Shown here: one piece after another, positions 32,020-43,559 of the stretch
Numbering within the stretch: position 1 is the stretch's first letter
Layout: each line of letters starts with the position of its first letter
DNA from: Bufo bufo
Taxonomy: Eukaryota > Chordata > Amphibia > Anura > Bufonidae
DNA: 64,000 nt
Direction of reading: 5' to 3'
NCBI RefSeq assembly: GCF_905171765.1
Contig: NC_053397.1
Location: 116,205,295 to 116,269,294 of the forward strand
Translations under genes and position numbers: made by a program
The notes under the pieces: generated by a model
What the model was told of the DNA's origin: nothing
The model's database searches: none
The model's input: the letters and a program-made list of their open reading frames with translations, nothing else

Positions 32020-32550
32020 AGGCAACCTGAACATACCAGGTGGTCGGAAAGAAAGAGATGGTGCGTTGCCATGACAAGACAGAAGCTGCGCGTAGCAGTG
32101 GCCCGTGGAGGGCCGGACGACATTACATGACGGACCTGTGAGCCAGGCGGACAAGAGTGCTAAAAACCTGAGGACCAGGCGGGAAAGTGGCCCCGTGGGC
32201 TGTGCTAGATCAGAAAGCACACTGCCAGCTAGCGGGAAGGTGGGAATTGCAAGGAGACCCAAGTACCAATAGCAGGTGAGGAGACCAGGAGGACCTGGGC
32301 GTACCAGGAACGGGAACTGTGCCCTGGGCGAAAAAGGGGACGACAATGACATAAAGACAAGACAAGCGACCGTGCCTAGGTGAACAATCCGGGCTCAAGA
32401 AGTGGATGAGGACACAAGGACAACAGTGACCTGGGCGTACCAGGCAAACGATGACAGGCCTGGGCGTAACCAGGAGGAGAGAAAAGATATAGAAAAAAGG
32501 GGGCGCCTGGGTGACCAGGCAAGAGAGAGACGACCTGAGCGTATCAGGGA
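32020..32550 (-). repeat. Array of 15-bp imperfect palindromes (cctgg..cccagg)
   Basis: On the minus strand CCTGGTACGCCCAGG and variants occur at 32,294-32,308, 32,430-32,444, 32,459-32,474, 32,506-32,519 and 32,534-32,548, with weaker ones to about 32,020. The same motif, CCTGGATCGCCCAGG, forms the large arrays at 48,840-49,450 and 50,360-51,050. Confidence 0.7.
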
Positions 32551-33435
32551 TTTTTATATATATTTTTTTCTCTCTTTTTTTTCCCTTTTTTTTTTCCTTT
32601 TCTGGAGCCAGCGCCAGCAAGGCCGCATGACTAGACATGCATCATGCGGCAGGGAAAAAGGGGACGCCCAATGCGGACCTCTGACCGAGAAATCCCAGGC
32701 CCTGAGGAGTGCAGGAATGCTAATGTTACCGGAACTGGCCCCCCCCAAAAAAGCTTACACAGGCTTACATGGCCTGCAGCTGCTATTGCTCCTAGGAGCA
32801 TACTAGCTCGGACCCGTTGCCCCTGACCCGTGATGGGGTTATTCAACACAATGCGGATTAGTCAGCGTGTGCGAACATGGCTGACTCACGGCTGGCACTG
32901 TGTGACATGCTTCCGATGACGGTCTCTTTACACCTGCGCACGCATGGTCTGTGAACAAGATGGGTGACACTGAGACGTAGCTGAAGTCCGTGATTCGCCC
33001 CCTACAGAAAACAGGCCGGTGGGCCCATGCGTAAGACCCTTCCTGACCTGCCGATCCCACCACATGAACACCTGCATATTCCTATTCAATCTAGGGTCGT
33101 CCGTGCCTTATAGAGAGGGTTCTATGGGCACCCCTCTAAATGTCCTATGAACAACCCCTTGAAATGATCTAGCTGGCACAGTGAGTGCAACTTGTCCAGA
33201 AAATATCTGTCCCTGCTGAGTATAAGGAAGGCCTCTGCTTAGCATTGTGGCTGCCGTCCTTGAATCCTTCCTAGGTGAAGGAGGCTTGCCGCGTTTGCGT
33301 TCCACAGTGAAACGCACTCGCCGGCCAAGGCATTGGAGGATCGGCGGTGCCTAAACTGCGGAAGGTGGGTGCCGCCATGGACACGACCAGCGGGGGAACC
33401 CGCAAACAAGCCTTTAGAGGGGGAAGCCCCGACTT
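32551..33435 (-). other. Leader sequence of the DIRS-order element
   Basis: Non-coding part of the predicted intron, including an A/T-rich tract at 32,550-32,600. The short frames here lack domains. Confidence 0.5.
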
Positions 33436-33529
33436 ACCCTCCAGAGAAGTGGAGCTGCAGCGTGCAGGAGTGGATGAGATGGCAGAGGGGAGCAAACACG
33501 CGACTCCTCCTAACCGGAAGTGACGACCG

Positions 33530-33606
33530 GATCGCCTGCTGGGTAGCGGTGAGTAGGGCTGATAAAGGCTCAAGCCCCTCCCACAAATACAGGCTGAAGC
33601 TTCAGC
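33530..33606 (-). repeat. A-like terminal sequence of the DIRS-order element
   Basis: Minus strand reads ttaagaaggctg...cagcctgtatttgtgggaggggct. The core matches A1 (47,600-47,690) and A2 (52,072-52,162) at 22 of 23 positions. A short hairpin (aaggctg/cagcctt) lies at the tip. Confidence 0.75.
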
Positions 33607-33627
33607 CTTCTTAACTTAATGCATTTT

Positions 33628-33833
33628 CTTCAACCAAAGGGAAAAGACAAAGTAGACTTAAAAGAGCTGCCCGCTTTTTACTATTGATGACCTCTCCTCA
33701 AAATAGGTCATCAATATCAGATCGGCGGGGGTCCAACTCCTGGCACCCCCACTGATCAGCTGATTGAAGAGAAGGCAGCACTTATATGAGCACTGCTATA
33801 TTTGCTGGACGCTGCAATTGCAGTGGTGATCAG
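33628..33833. repeat. Partial copy of the 1,228-1,620 MITE family
   Basis: Contains the palindrome gatgacct...aggtcatc and the ggtccaactcctggcacc motif also seen near 1,530. One end is cut by the hAT end at 33,834. Confidence 0.65.
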
Positions 33834-34424
33834 TAGAGATGTGTGAATCAAAGCTGACGAAGTGGAATTCGATCCGAATTTCAGCAAAAATTTGATCTAC
33901 AACGAATGCGAATTTCCTCGTGCTTCGCGCTAAAATGGCGGTTACACGCGTGAGGACATGGGGCAAGAAACTCTGGTAAGGCGGGATGACCCATAATGCC
34001 ATGCATGCAGCCAATCAGCAGCCAGCCAGCCCTGTGATGTCACAGCCCTATAAATACGGCGGCCATCTTGGATTCAGACATTTTCCAGCGTTCGGAGTGC
34101 AGGGACAGACGTGAAAAGGCGTTAGGGACAGCAATAGGAAAAAACTCATTGTGACAAAAAATTCACAGCTTCTTAGTGCAGGGAGAGATGTTAGAAGGCG
34201 CTAGGGACAGTGCTAGAAAAGCGATTTACAAGTGCAAGGAATAATTATTTGGGGATCCAAATAGCCATTATACAGCTCTGTCATTTCAGCAATTTGTTCT
34301 TGGGTTGCAAGTCCTATATTGAAAAGCCTTTAGTGGCTTATATCTGTGGAAAAAGAAAAATATATACGCAGTTCACTTGTGCAGTTATATGTGGTGAAAG
34401 TGTTTAGTGGCGTACGTATTTCAG
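33834..34424 (+). mobile_element. hAT 5' end (hAT-D), truncated
   Basis: Begins tagagatgtg, like hAT-A and hAT-C ends. It continues with gaat/cgaa words, a ccataatgccatgca motif shared with 43,973, a CCAAT and TATA promoter, and ggcgttaggga(c)agc repeats (34,117-34,215). The element is cut by a LINE at 34,425, and no transposase sequence remains. Confidence 0.75.
34011..34060 (+). promoter_or_regulatory. hAT-D promoter: CCAAT box, palindrome, TATA box
   Basis: CCAAT at 34,011-34,015, a tgtgatgtcaca palindrome at 34,033-34,044 (CRE-like) and TATAAATA at 34,049-34,056. The same order of CCAAT then TATA occurs in hAT-C at 43,994-44,038. Confidence 0.65.
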
Positions 34425-34720
34425 TACATAGTAACATAGTATATAAGTCAGAAAAAAGACATTTGTCCATCCAGTTCAGCCTGTTATGCTGCAAGTTGAT
34501 CCAGAAGAAGGCAAAAAAAATTCCTTCCCGACTCCAATGTTGATCCAGAATAACTCCCTGGATCAACAGAATAACTCCCTGGTTTAACGAACCATCTCTA
34601 GTAGCTATAGCCTGTAATATTATTACACTCCAGAAATACATCCATATACACTCTTGAACTCTTTTAGTGAACTCACCATCACCACCTACTCAGGCAGAGA
34701 GTTCCATAGTCTCACTGCTC

Positions 34721-35068
34721 TTACCATAAAGCAGCTCTCACTGCTCTTACCATAAAGAATCTTCTTCTATGTTTGTGTACAAACCTTCTTTCCTCCAGAC
34801 GCAGAGGATGTCCCCTCATCACAGAGACAGTCCTGGGGATAAATAGATGATAGGAGAGATCTCTGTACTGACCCCTGATATATTTATACATAGTTATTAG
34901 ATCTCCCCTCCCGCTTTCTAAAGTGAATAACCCTAATGTTGATAATCTTTCAGGGTACTGTAGTCCCCCCATTCCAGTTATTACTTTAGTTGCCCTCCTC
35001 GGTACCCTCTCCAGCTCTGCTATGTCTGCATTGTTCACAGGAGCCCAGAACTGTACACAGTACTCCAT
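34721..35068 (-). pseudogene. LINE reverse transcriptase, C-terminal part
   Basis: MEYCVQFWAPVNNADIAELERVPRRATKVITG...YPERLSTLGLFTLESGRGDLI matches the conserved region after the RT palm in CR1/Rex-like LINEs (LEYC..FWSP, LE..QRRATK, ERL..L.L..L..RR..GDLI). The copy is frameshifted relative to the RT core upstream. Confidence 0.85.
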
Positions 35069-35520
35069 GTGTGGTCTGACTAGTGATTTGTAAAGTGGTA
35101 AGACTATGTTCTCATCTATGCCCCTTTTGATGCAACCTATTATTTTATTGGCCTTGGCAGCAGCTGCCTAACACTGGTTTTTACAGCTTAGTTTGCTGTT
35201 CACTAAAATTCCTTTTCCATGTCAGTGTTACCCAGTGTTTTACCATTTAGTATGTACGGGTGATTTGCATTATTCCTTCCTACTGTATGTGCATAACCTT
35301 ACATTTTTCAGTGTTAAGCCTCATCTGCCACTTCCGGGTCCAAGCCTCTAATCTATCCAGATCCCTCTGTAGCAGTATACTGTCCTCTTCCATGTCAATT
35401 ACTTTACACAGTTTATTGCTATCTGCAAATATTTATATTTTACTGGGCAAGCCTTCTACAAGATCATTAATAAATATATTGAAGAGAATAGGGCCCAATA
35501 CTGACCCCTGAGGTTCCCAA

Positions 35521-35796
35521 CTAGTGACAGTGACCGTGTGGACCGTTAATAACCACCCTCTGTTTTCTATCACTGAGCCAGTTACTTAGCCACATACAGA
35601 CATTTTTTCCCAGTCTAAGCATTCTCATTTTATATACCAGCCTTTTATGTGGTACAGTGTCAAATGCTTTGGAGAAGTCCAGATATACGACATCCATTGA
35701 TTTGCCGCTGTCAAGTCTAGAACTTACCTCCTCATAGAAACTGATTAAATTAGTTTGACATGACCGATCCCTTATGAAGCCATGCTGATATGGCAT
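35521..35796 (-). pseudogene. LINE reverse transcriptase, core fragment
   Basis: QHGFIRDRSCQTNLISFYEEV...VVYLDFSKAFDTVPHKRL is the RT region with the first catalytic Asp (LDFSKAFD). It is joined to upstream finger sequences, decayed, on the minus strand to about 36,000. The coding frames are interrupted, so the copy is dead. Confidence 0.88.
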
Positions 35797-36811
35797 TATT
35801 TGCTTATTTTACTCCAAGATGAGGTACTCCAAGATAGCATCTCTTAGAAAACCTTCAAACAGTTTACCCACTACAGATGTTAAACTTACCAGCCTATAGT
35901 TTCCGAGCTCTGTTTTTAGACCCTTTTTGAATATTGGCACCACATTTGCTATGCGCCAATCCTGTGGAACACTACCTGTTAGTATAGAGTCCTTAAATAT
36001 CAGAAATAAGGGTCTGGCTATGACATTAATTAATTATCTTAGGATACGGGGGTGTATGCCATCTGGTCCTGACGATTTGTCCATTTGAATCTTTTTAAGA
36101 TGCCGCTGTACTTCTTCCTGGGTCAGACAGGGCACTTTTAATGGGGAGTTTACTTTTACATTTTGCATTTCATCTGGCAGTTTATTTTCCTCTGTGAATA
36201 CAGTGGAGAAAAAAATATTTAATAGCTTTGCTTTCTCCTCCCCGCAACTCCCCCCTCATTACTCTGTAGAGGGCTGACACCTTCAGATTTATACTTTTTA
36301 CCATTTATATAATTAAAGAACATTTTAGGGTTCGTTTTTCTCTTCAGCAATTAATCTCTCGATCTCTAGTTTGGGTGTTTTTATTTATTTTTTACATATT
36401 CAATTTTTTTCCTTATAGTTTTTCAGTGCTTCCTCGCTACCCTCCTGTTTTAGTGATTTAAATGCTTTCTTTTTTCATTTATTGAATTCCTTACAGTTCT
36501 ATTTATCCACATTGTTTTTTTTCTTGTTCCTTAACCTTTTTTTCCCATAAGGTATGTACCTCTCACAATTAGATTTTAGGATGCTTTTTAAAATATCCCA
36601 TTTTGTGGCTGTATTTTTATTTTTAAAGGACTTCGTCCCAGTTAGTTAGGCCTATGGCCTCTTTTACTTGGCTAAATTTTGCTTTTTTGAAGTTTGGTAT
36701 TTTTGTTTCTCCCTGAAGAAACACTCTTTTGAATGACAATTGGAAGGTTCTTACTTTATGGTCACTATTTCCCAGGTTTCCCCCAATCTGCACATCTGTT
36801 GTTTTGTCAGG

Positions 36812-36935
36812 TTTACCGGCCTATAATTTCCGGAGTCTGTTTTTGCACCCTTTTTGAATATTGGCACCACATTTGCTATGCGCCATTCCTGTGGAACACT
36901 CCCTGTCAGTATAGAGTCTGTAAATATCAGAAATT
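36812..36935 (-). repeat. Second fragment of the same LINE
   Basis: Repeats the text at 35,893-36,003 (cggcctatag/atttccg ... tattggcaccacatttgctatgcgcca) immediately beyond the main copy. It is a separate insertion or a rearrangement. Confidence 0.75.
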
Positions 36936-37354
36936 GGAACAGCCGGGCCCCTGCTGCTGATCAGGAGTGCGCAGCTCCTGCACCAGCCCAATAAGCACAT
37001 TGTACCTGTAAAGCGGCTGTCAGAATGTCGATTCCCACTGCGCGGTACATGTACAGCAGATGTCGGGACGGGGTTAAGCAGTTTGCAACGACCCTACGAT
37101 GCTATAGCAATCGATCAGCACATAGAAGACTGACAGCAGAAAAGGACCACATGGTCCATCTAGTCTTTATGTATTATTTATCTTAGACAGGTGTTCATGC
37201 CTGGCATGTTTATAGGAAATCTGTCACCCTGATTTTGGGCTATTATCTATAGTAATACATGACTAGTACTGAAGATAAGAAGTTCAGATCACTATCAGGT
37301 TACTGCATAAAGGTGTGGAGTCAGCTCACTAGCCTAGCCCATATTACTCTAGAG
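36936..37354. other. No clear feature; possible MITE fragment
   Basis: Non-coding. gaaatctgtcaccctgattttgggc near 37,217 resembles a MITE end, but no partner was found. Confidence 0.35.
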
Positions 37355-37547
37355 CAGGGTTTCTCAACTCAGGTCCTCGGGAACCACATGCCAGTCATGT
37401 TTTCAGGATTTCCTTAGTATTGAGCGGGTGATATAATTAGTGTCCATGCATCAGGACTTACCACAGGTATTCATTTTGTGGGATATTCTCAAATCCTGAC
37501 CGGTAGGTGGGTCCCAAGGACCGGAGTTGAGAAACCCTGCTCTAGAG
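37347..37547. repeat. hAT MITE with perfect 8-bp duplication
   Basis: The 185-bp body (37,355-37,539) has inverted ends cagggtttctcaactc and gagttgagaaaccctg. It is flanked by exact CTCTAGAG duplications, which are themselves palindromic. The size and 8-bp duplication identify a non-autonomous hAT element. Confidence 0.9.
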
Positions 37548-37894
37548 CAATCATGCCGTAAACGTTTGGCATTTGTCACCTGGTGGGTAAATAATGTTAA
37601 AATGGTCAACCCTTTTTTATTAATTTTACTGTAAGACTATCTTGACAACTGAATATATAATTCAGAAACCATTTTTTAAAACAAAACACACATATAAAAT
37701 CTTTTCCCCCAAATACCTTCTGAGTATGTGTTAAATGACCATGGCTTGCCAAATTCAGTGTTGCCATATTCTCCTTTAAAGTGAAAATCTGCTGGGTTAA
37801 AAGTTCCACAGTTGGTATCTCTTCTGGGTCCGCCAGCTTGACTTGCAGGTCCTGAGTTCAAAACATAAGCAATTATAGATTTATTTACTTCAGT
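37548..37894. other. No recognisable feature
   Basis: AT-rich, non-coding. The short frames are unsupported. Confidence 0.45.
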
Positions 37895-40800
37895 TTCTCC
37901 CTTTTCAGCCCTTTGATACCGTATGTGTTTTTCATTTTTGCGTTTTCATTTTTCTTCCCTATCTTCCTGGAGCCATAACTTTTTCATTTTTCCGTTCACA
38001 TATCCATATGAGGGCTTATTTTTTGCGGGACAAGTTGTACTTTCTAATGCCACCATTTAATATGGAACATAATGTTCCTCTACCGTTTTATGGGTTTTGT
38101 CCCTGCGGCATTCCCTTTGCTGCAAAACCGACCTGTGCCCTTCATTCTCTGTGCCCTTCATTCTTACAATGATAACACATATGCGTACCGGTATGGCATG
38201 TTTCCCGAGTCCTTAAGGACACATGACGTGTCATGTGTTGTTCCGATCACCACCACCCGGCGGGCGGTGATCAGAACAAGGTGCCTGCTTCAATCATTGA
38301 GCAGGCACCTCGGCTAAATGCGCGGGGGGGTGCCGTGACCCCCCCCCCCCCCGTGTCAGTGATCGCAGCAAACCGCAGGTCAATTCAGACCTGCGGTTTG
38401 CTGCGCTTTCTGCAGTTTCTGATCCGCGGGGATCAGAAACTTTAATGTGCGGAAATTATAGATTTTTCACCCCCCCCTGCACCCCTGAATGATTTTATGC
38501 CGGCAGGTGGTGCAGGGGGGGGGTTGAAGGCGGTGCGGGCGGTGCGGGAGGTGCGGCAGGCGGGATCGCGATCCCCCGCCCGCCTCCTCTTAAATATTCA
38601 TTGGTGTCCAGTGGGTATACCAGAGTGTCAGCACATTGCTGACACTCTGGTATAAACGGCTGACATCTGTGCTGTGATGTCAGCCGTTTAACCCTTTCCA
38701 TACCGCGGTCCGTACGGACTGCTGTATGGAAAAGGTTAACAGTCAGGGAGCTCCCTCCCTCTCCCATTGGGGGGCTGCTGTGCCTTTGCAGCCCCCCGAT
38801 GGGAGAGGGAGGGTGCCCCCAGACAGCCCCCCTCCTTCCCCTTCCCGTCTGCTCAGTTGTGGCAGACGGGGAAGGTTCCCATGGCAACTTCTCAGGCATC
38901 CTGCTGTCCATGGTGCTGAACAGATCTGTGCTAAAGGCATAGATCTGTTCAGACAAAGTGTAAGTAAAATACAGTACAATACACTATATAGTGTACTGTA
39001 CTGTATTATACAGACATCAGACCAACTGGATCTTCAAGAAATTTTGCCCACCTTACTTCCCAAAAAAGGTAATAAAAGTGATCAAAAAAGTCGCATGTAC
39101 GCCAAAATAGTACCAATCAAACCATCATCTCATCCCGCAAAAATCATACCCTACCCAAGATAATCGCCCAAAAACTGAAAAAACTATGGCTCTTAGACTA
39201 TGGAAACACGAAAACATGATTTCTTTTGTTTCAAAAATGAAATCATTGTGTAAAACTTACATAAATAAAAAAAAAGTATACATATTAGGTATCGCCGCGT
39301 CCGTATCAACCGGCTCTATAAAAATATCACATGACCTAACCCCTCAGATGACCACCGTAAAAAAATTAAAACAGTGTTAAAAAAGCCATTTATCTTACGT
39401 CACAAAAAGTGTAATAGCAAGAGATCAAAAAGTCACACGCACCCCAAAATAGTGCCAATAAATACCACATGATCTAACCTGTCAGATGAATGTTGTAAAT
39501 AACAACAAAAAAACTGTGCCAAAAAAGCTATTTCTTGTTACCTTGCCTCACAAAAAGTGTAATATATAGCAACCAAAAATCATATGTACGCTAAACTAGT
39601 ACCAACAAAATTGCCACCCTATCCCGTAGTTTCTAAAATGGGGTCACTTTTTTGGAATTTCTACTCTAGGGGTGCATCAGAGGGGCTTCAAATGGGATAT
39701 GGTGTAAAAAAAAACAGTCTAGCAAAATCTGCCTTCCAAAAATTTTATGGCATTCCTTTCCTTCTGCACCTTGCCGTGTGCCCGTACAGCAGTTTTTTAC
39801 GACCACATATGGGGTGTTTCTGTAAACTAAAGAATCAGGGCCATAAATAATGAGTTGTGTTTGGCTGTTAACCCTTGCTTTGTAACTGGGAAAAAAATAT
39901 TAAAATGGAAAATCTGCCAAAAAAGTGAAATTTTGAAATTGTATCTCTATTTTCCAGTAAATCTTGTGCAACACCTAAAGGGTTAACAAAGTTTGTAAAA
40001 TCAGTTTTGAATACCTTGAGGGGTGTAGTTTCTTAGATGGGGTCACTTTTATGGAGTTTCTACTCTAGGGTTGCATCAGGGGGGCTTCAATTGGGACATG
40101 GTGTCAAAAAAACCAGTCCAGCAAAATCTGCCTTCCAAAAACCATACGGCGCACTTTTCCCTCTACACCCTACTGTGTGCCCGTACAGTAGTTTACGGCC
40201 ACATATGGGGTGTTTCTGCAAACTACAGAATCAGGGCAATAAATATAGCATTTTGTTTGGCTGTTAACCCTTGCCTTGTTACTGGAAAAAAATGGATTAA
40301 AATGGAAAATTTGCCAAAAAATCTAAATTCTGAAATTTTATCACCATTTGCCATTAACTCTTGTGGAACACCTAAAGGGTTAACAACGTTTGTAAAATCA
40401 GTTTTGAATACCTTGAGGGGTGTAGTTTCTAGAATGGGGTCATTTTTGGGTGGTTTCTATTATGTAAGCCTTAACAAAGTGACTTCAGACCTGAACTGGT
40501 CCCTAAAAAGTGGGTTTTTGAAAATTTCTGAAAAAATTCAAGATTTGCTTCTAAACTTCTAAGCCTTGTAACATCCCCCAAAAATAAAATATCATTCCCA
40601 AATTGATCTAAACATGAAGTAGACATATGGGGAATGTAAAGTAATAACAATTTTTATATGTATTACTATGTATTATAGAAGTAGAGAAATAGAAACTTGG
40701 AAATTTGCAATTTTTAAAAAAAATTGGGTAAATTTTTTATTTTTTTATAAATAAAAATGATTTTTTTTACTTCATTTTACCAGTGTCATGAAGTACAATA

Positions 40801-42620
40801 TGTGACGAAAAACAATCTCAGAATGGCCTGGATAAGTCAAAGTGTTTTAAAGCTATCACCACTTAAAGTGACACTGGTCAGATTTGCAAAAAATGGCCTG
40901 GTTTTTAAGGTGAAATAAGGCTGTGTCCTTAAGGGGTTAATGTCTAAATACTGTAAAAATAAATAAAAACTTTGAAAAACATTTTTTTTACATCACTATA
41001 TTCTGACCCAAATAACTTTTGTATAGTAAGATGTACTGAGCTGTGTGGGGGATCATTTTTGTGGGACGATCTGTAGTTTTTATTGATACCGTTTTATAGT
41101 GTGTTTGAATTTTTCTTCAGATTCTTTTAACTGATTTTGGGTAAGAGAAGCGATGAAAAAATGGCAAATCGGCCATTTTTACCCTTTTTTCCACTACGAC
41201 ATTCGCTGTATTGGAAAATTGTCTCTATATTTTAATAGTACAGGCATTTTTGGACGCAGTGATGCCCGTGATGTTTATATTTTTTGTTATTTATGTAATT
41301 ATTTTTTTATTCTACGGAAAGGGGGGTGATTCAAATTTTAATTTATAAAAAATTTTCATGTATTCAACTTTTTTTTTTTACTTTTTATGGTTTTGTAGCT
41401 TGTGTTTCAAGCTACAAGGCTCAGTTTTTTTTTAATTTTATTCTGTACCATCATGTTTCCATGATGAGAGCAGAATTGCTCATTTCTTATGTTGGCCTAC
41501 CGGTTAGAAGCCCAGAAGTGCACGGATTTTTGAGCTTTAAGATTCCGTGATCACACTTCATCACGGCATTTAAAGGCTTTAATGACCGAGATTTGCATTA
41601 TTTGCGGTCATGGTCATTGGCCGCAGGTCTCTGCTGTTTGAAACAGCAGAGACCTGCCCACTATGGCACCCGCTGCATGCTGCATGGTGTGTCACGAATG
41701 AACAATCTTAGAGTTGTTTGGATAAGTAAAAGCATTTCAAAGTTATTACCACATAAAGTGACACTTGCCAGAATTTTTAAATTAGGTAGATGAAATGTAA
41801 AAAGTGTCTTAACCCTTTCTCTACCAGCGCCGTACAGCGATGGAGCGATTAGTAAACATGGTGCATGAACGGACAAATAAAAAAGTTATGGCTTCAGGAA
41901 GATAGAAAAATAAAAATGGAAAAACAAAAAAACATCTGGTATCTAAAGGGTTAAAAAAGTACAGCATATTTTTAACAATTTTCAATTTCTAACTGAATTT
42001 CTCTGCTTTCAAGACAGATACCTCACCCTAATACCTCACAAAATAGTTATACCATTCATCATATGTTTACTTTATTTTAGCATCATTTTGTAAAAAGGAC
42101 CAACTCTATTGTAGTGACTTAGAGGAAGTTATATAACAAAATCACCCATAAATGATCTCATTTTAGAAACTACACCCCTCAAATTATTCAAAACTGAATT
42201 TATAACTATTATTAACTCTTAAGATTTTCAACAGGAATTAAAGCAAAATGGAGGTGAAATTTTAAAACATAATTGATTCCTACAACACATAGTGGATAAC
42301 TTATAAACCTGACACAACCCATTGAACAGCAAAGTTAACCTCAATATTGATTACACCGATTCTCCAGTTTACAGAAATATCCCATTCCTATGTCGTCATA
42401 AACTTCTGTATGGGCACACAGCAGGGTTCAGAAGGGAAGGAGAGCCATATGGCTTTTCGAAGGCAAATTTTGCTAAAAATGTTTTTTGGGTGCCATGTTG
42501 CATTTGAAAACACTCTGAGGTACCCCTACATTGGAAACCCCAAAGAAATGACCCCATTTTGGAAACTTCTTGGAATTTTTCAAGAGGTGTAGTAATGTGT
42601 ATCAAGAAGTGCACAGTACC
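37895..42620. repeat. Composite of TTAA-type non-coding repeats
   Basis: A nested set of related non-coding repeats. An inner element runs from about 38,210 (ccttaaggacacatgacg) to TTAA at 40,939-40,942 (tgtccttaaggggttaa). Its interior holds two direct copies of a segment of about 430 bp (39,616-40,020 and 40,035-40,445), sharing ggggtcactttt, ggggcttcaa and gtgcccgtacag motifs. Flanks on both sides (37,895-38,090 and 40,975-41,250) resemble another repeat, and 41,700-42,600 is a diverged relative. Short palindromes occur at 38,615-38,700. No transposase sequence was seen. The window's last 590 bp belong to the same family. Confidence 0.6.
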
Positions 42621-42711
42621 AGAAAAAAATCTATGTGACATGGAATACTTTTGCGTTAATAAATCCAAACATATAATAGCTTTATTGGCTAACCAGAAAA
42701 AATCATACTGC

Positions 42712-42745
42712 AAGCTTTCAGAGCACAAATGCTCCTTCTTCCGGC
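42712..42745 (-). ncRNA. Hammerhead-like hairpin fossil in Penelope 3' region
   Basis: The minus strand has GAAGAAG, a perfect GAGCA/TGCTC stem with TTTG loop, then TGAAAGC. The order (purine box, stem II, GAAA) matches hammerheads known from Penelope-like elements, but the CTGATGA box is lost. Confidence 0.35.
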
Positions 42746-42899
42746 TGAATTACAAATGGAAGACTGAGAAGCAAGCAAAACATTAAGAGGATGTTAAAAC
42801 AACACCTGTACATGGGAAGATGGAAAATTAAGATAATAAACAGTGTTTGTGTTATAAGTGGATATGTTCAGCATAGACAAAGGGTATTCAGATTAGGGA

Positions 42900-43056
42900 T
42901 AGGGAGCCATACTGAGGGAGGTGTGAATTTTATCCAAATAGCGGCTCATAAAACCAGATGCTAGATTCATTCTTTGGGTCAATGACTGGAATTCAGTTAT
43001 TATCTTAAATTCCCAAGATTTCCTGTCTTAATCATTCTTAAAATTCTCTTTGAGAA
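42900..43056 (-). pseudogene. Penelope-like protein C-terminus
   Basis: Minus-strand translation gives ILKENFKND, a stop, DRKSWEFKIITEFQSLTQRMNLASGFMSRYLD, resembling the end of Penelope-like proteins after the GIY-YIG domain. One stop and the MITE junction interrupt it. Confidence 0.65.
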
Positions 43057-43554
43057 TTAAAGGGAACCTGTCACCTCCCAAAACTATCCCAAGCTGACAG
43101 CTGTACCTGCGTGTAGCCAGCAGCGTGTTTCTGATGATGCCTTTCTTCCTGAAGGCAGATGCAGCAAAAGTACTGAAAACTTTTTATCCGCTGCTTGGCA
43201 CGCTTCTCCACACATGCTTGAAGTCAAGGAGGCAGCGGCCTCCTTGTTTCAAGTCACGGTAACCACGCCCCCTTCCCTGCTCCTTCGCTGTGACTGACAG
43301 CCGGCTGTTTGGCAAAGGCAGCCAAACTCTCGTGCATAAGCGCTGTCAGTCACAGCAAAGGGGCAGGGAAGGGGGCCTGGTTACTGTGACTTGAAGCAAG
43401 GAGGTCGCCGGGCAGGGTTATAAAAAAAATTTTTAGTACTTTTTCTGCATCTGACTTCAGGAAGAAAGGCATCATCAGAAACACACTGCTGGCTACACGC
43501 AGGTACTGCTGGCGGCTTGGGATGGTTTTGGGAGGTGACAGATTCAAACCTTTA
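43057..43554. repeat. Foldback TTAA-type MITE within the Penelope remnant
   Basis: TTAA at 43,057-43,060. The ends aagggaacctgtcacctccc and gggaggtgacagattc are inverted, and the arms pair over about 150 bp (gatgatgcctttcttcctga against tcaggaagaaaggcatcatc). The right TTAA is mutated. Penelope coding sequence continues on both sides. Confidence 0.8.
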
Positions 43555-43559
43555 GGTTG

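Larger units (their letters stand above)
31655..33437 (-). promoter_or_regulatory. Predicted leader intron of the DIRS-order element
   Basis: A near-consensus donor AGG|GTAAGTC at 33,437 (minus) lies about 170 bases from the left end. A strong acceptor, a pyrimidine run then CACAG|G, lies at 31,655, eight bases before the gag ATG. Splicing would remove 1,783 nt containing the palindrome array. The donor is conserved at 47,745 in the non-autonomous relative. Splicing itself is inferred. Confidence 0.5.
28022..33606 (-). mobile_element. DIRS-order (tyrosine-recombinase) retrotransposon, degenerate
   Basis: Minus-strand element. From its left end at about 33,606 it carries a terminal region, a leader with a predicted intron and palindrome array, gag, RT/RNase H and a tyrosine-recombinase fragment. 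Its left terminal core (agcctgtatttgtggg) matches the A repeats at 47,600 and 52,072. The right end near 28,025-28,095 weakly matches the B repeat at 51,952. No flanking LTRs or integrase are present. Gag is split by a 414-bp retroposon, and pol by frameshifts. Confidence 0.85.
34425..36811 (-). mobile_element. 5'-truncated LINE (CR1/Rex/L2 type)
   Basis: A minus-strand non-LTR retrotransposon whose 3' end is at 34,425 (tacatagtaacatag). It holds RT core and C-terminal sequences in several frames and lacks its 5' part. The 3' tail is a short direct repeat (acatagtaacatagta), not poly(A), as in CR1/L2-type LINEs. The same 3' end recurs at 63,200-63,263. Confidence 0.85.

Noticed and set aside
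32402..32806. 134-aa plus-strand frame
   Set aside because: It crosses the palindrome array and an A/T tract in the DIRS-order leader; no domain and low complexity.
38495..38956. 153-aa minus-strand proline-rich frame
   Set aside because: It covers palindromic G/C-rich tracts of a TTAA-type repeat and has no conserved domain.
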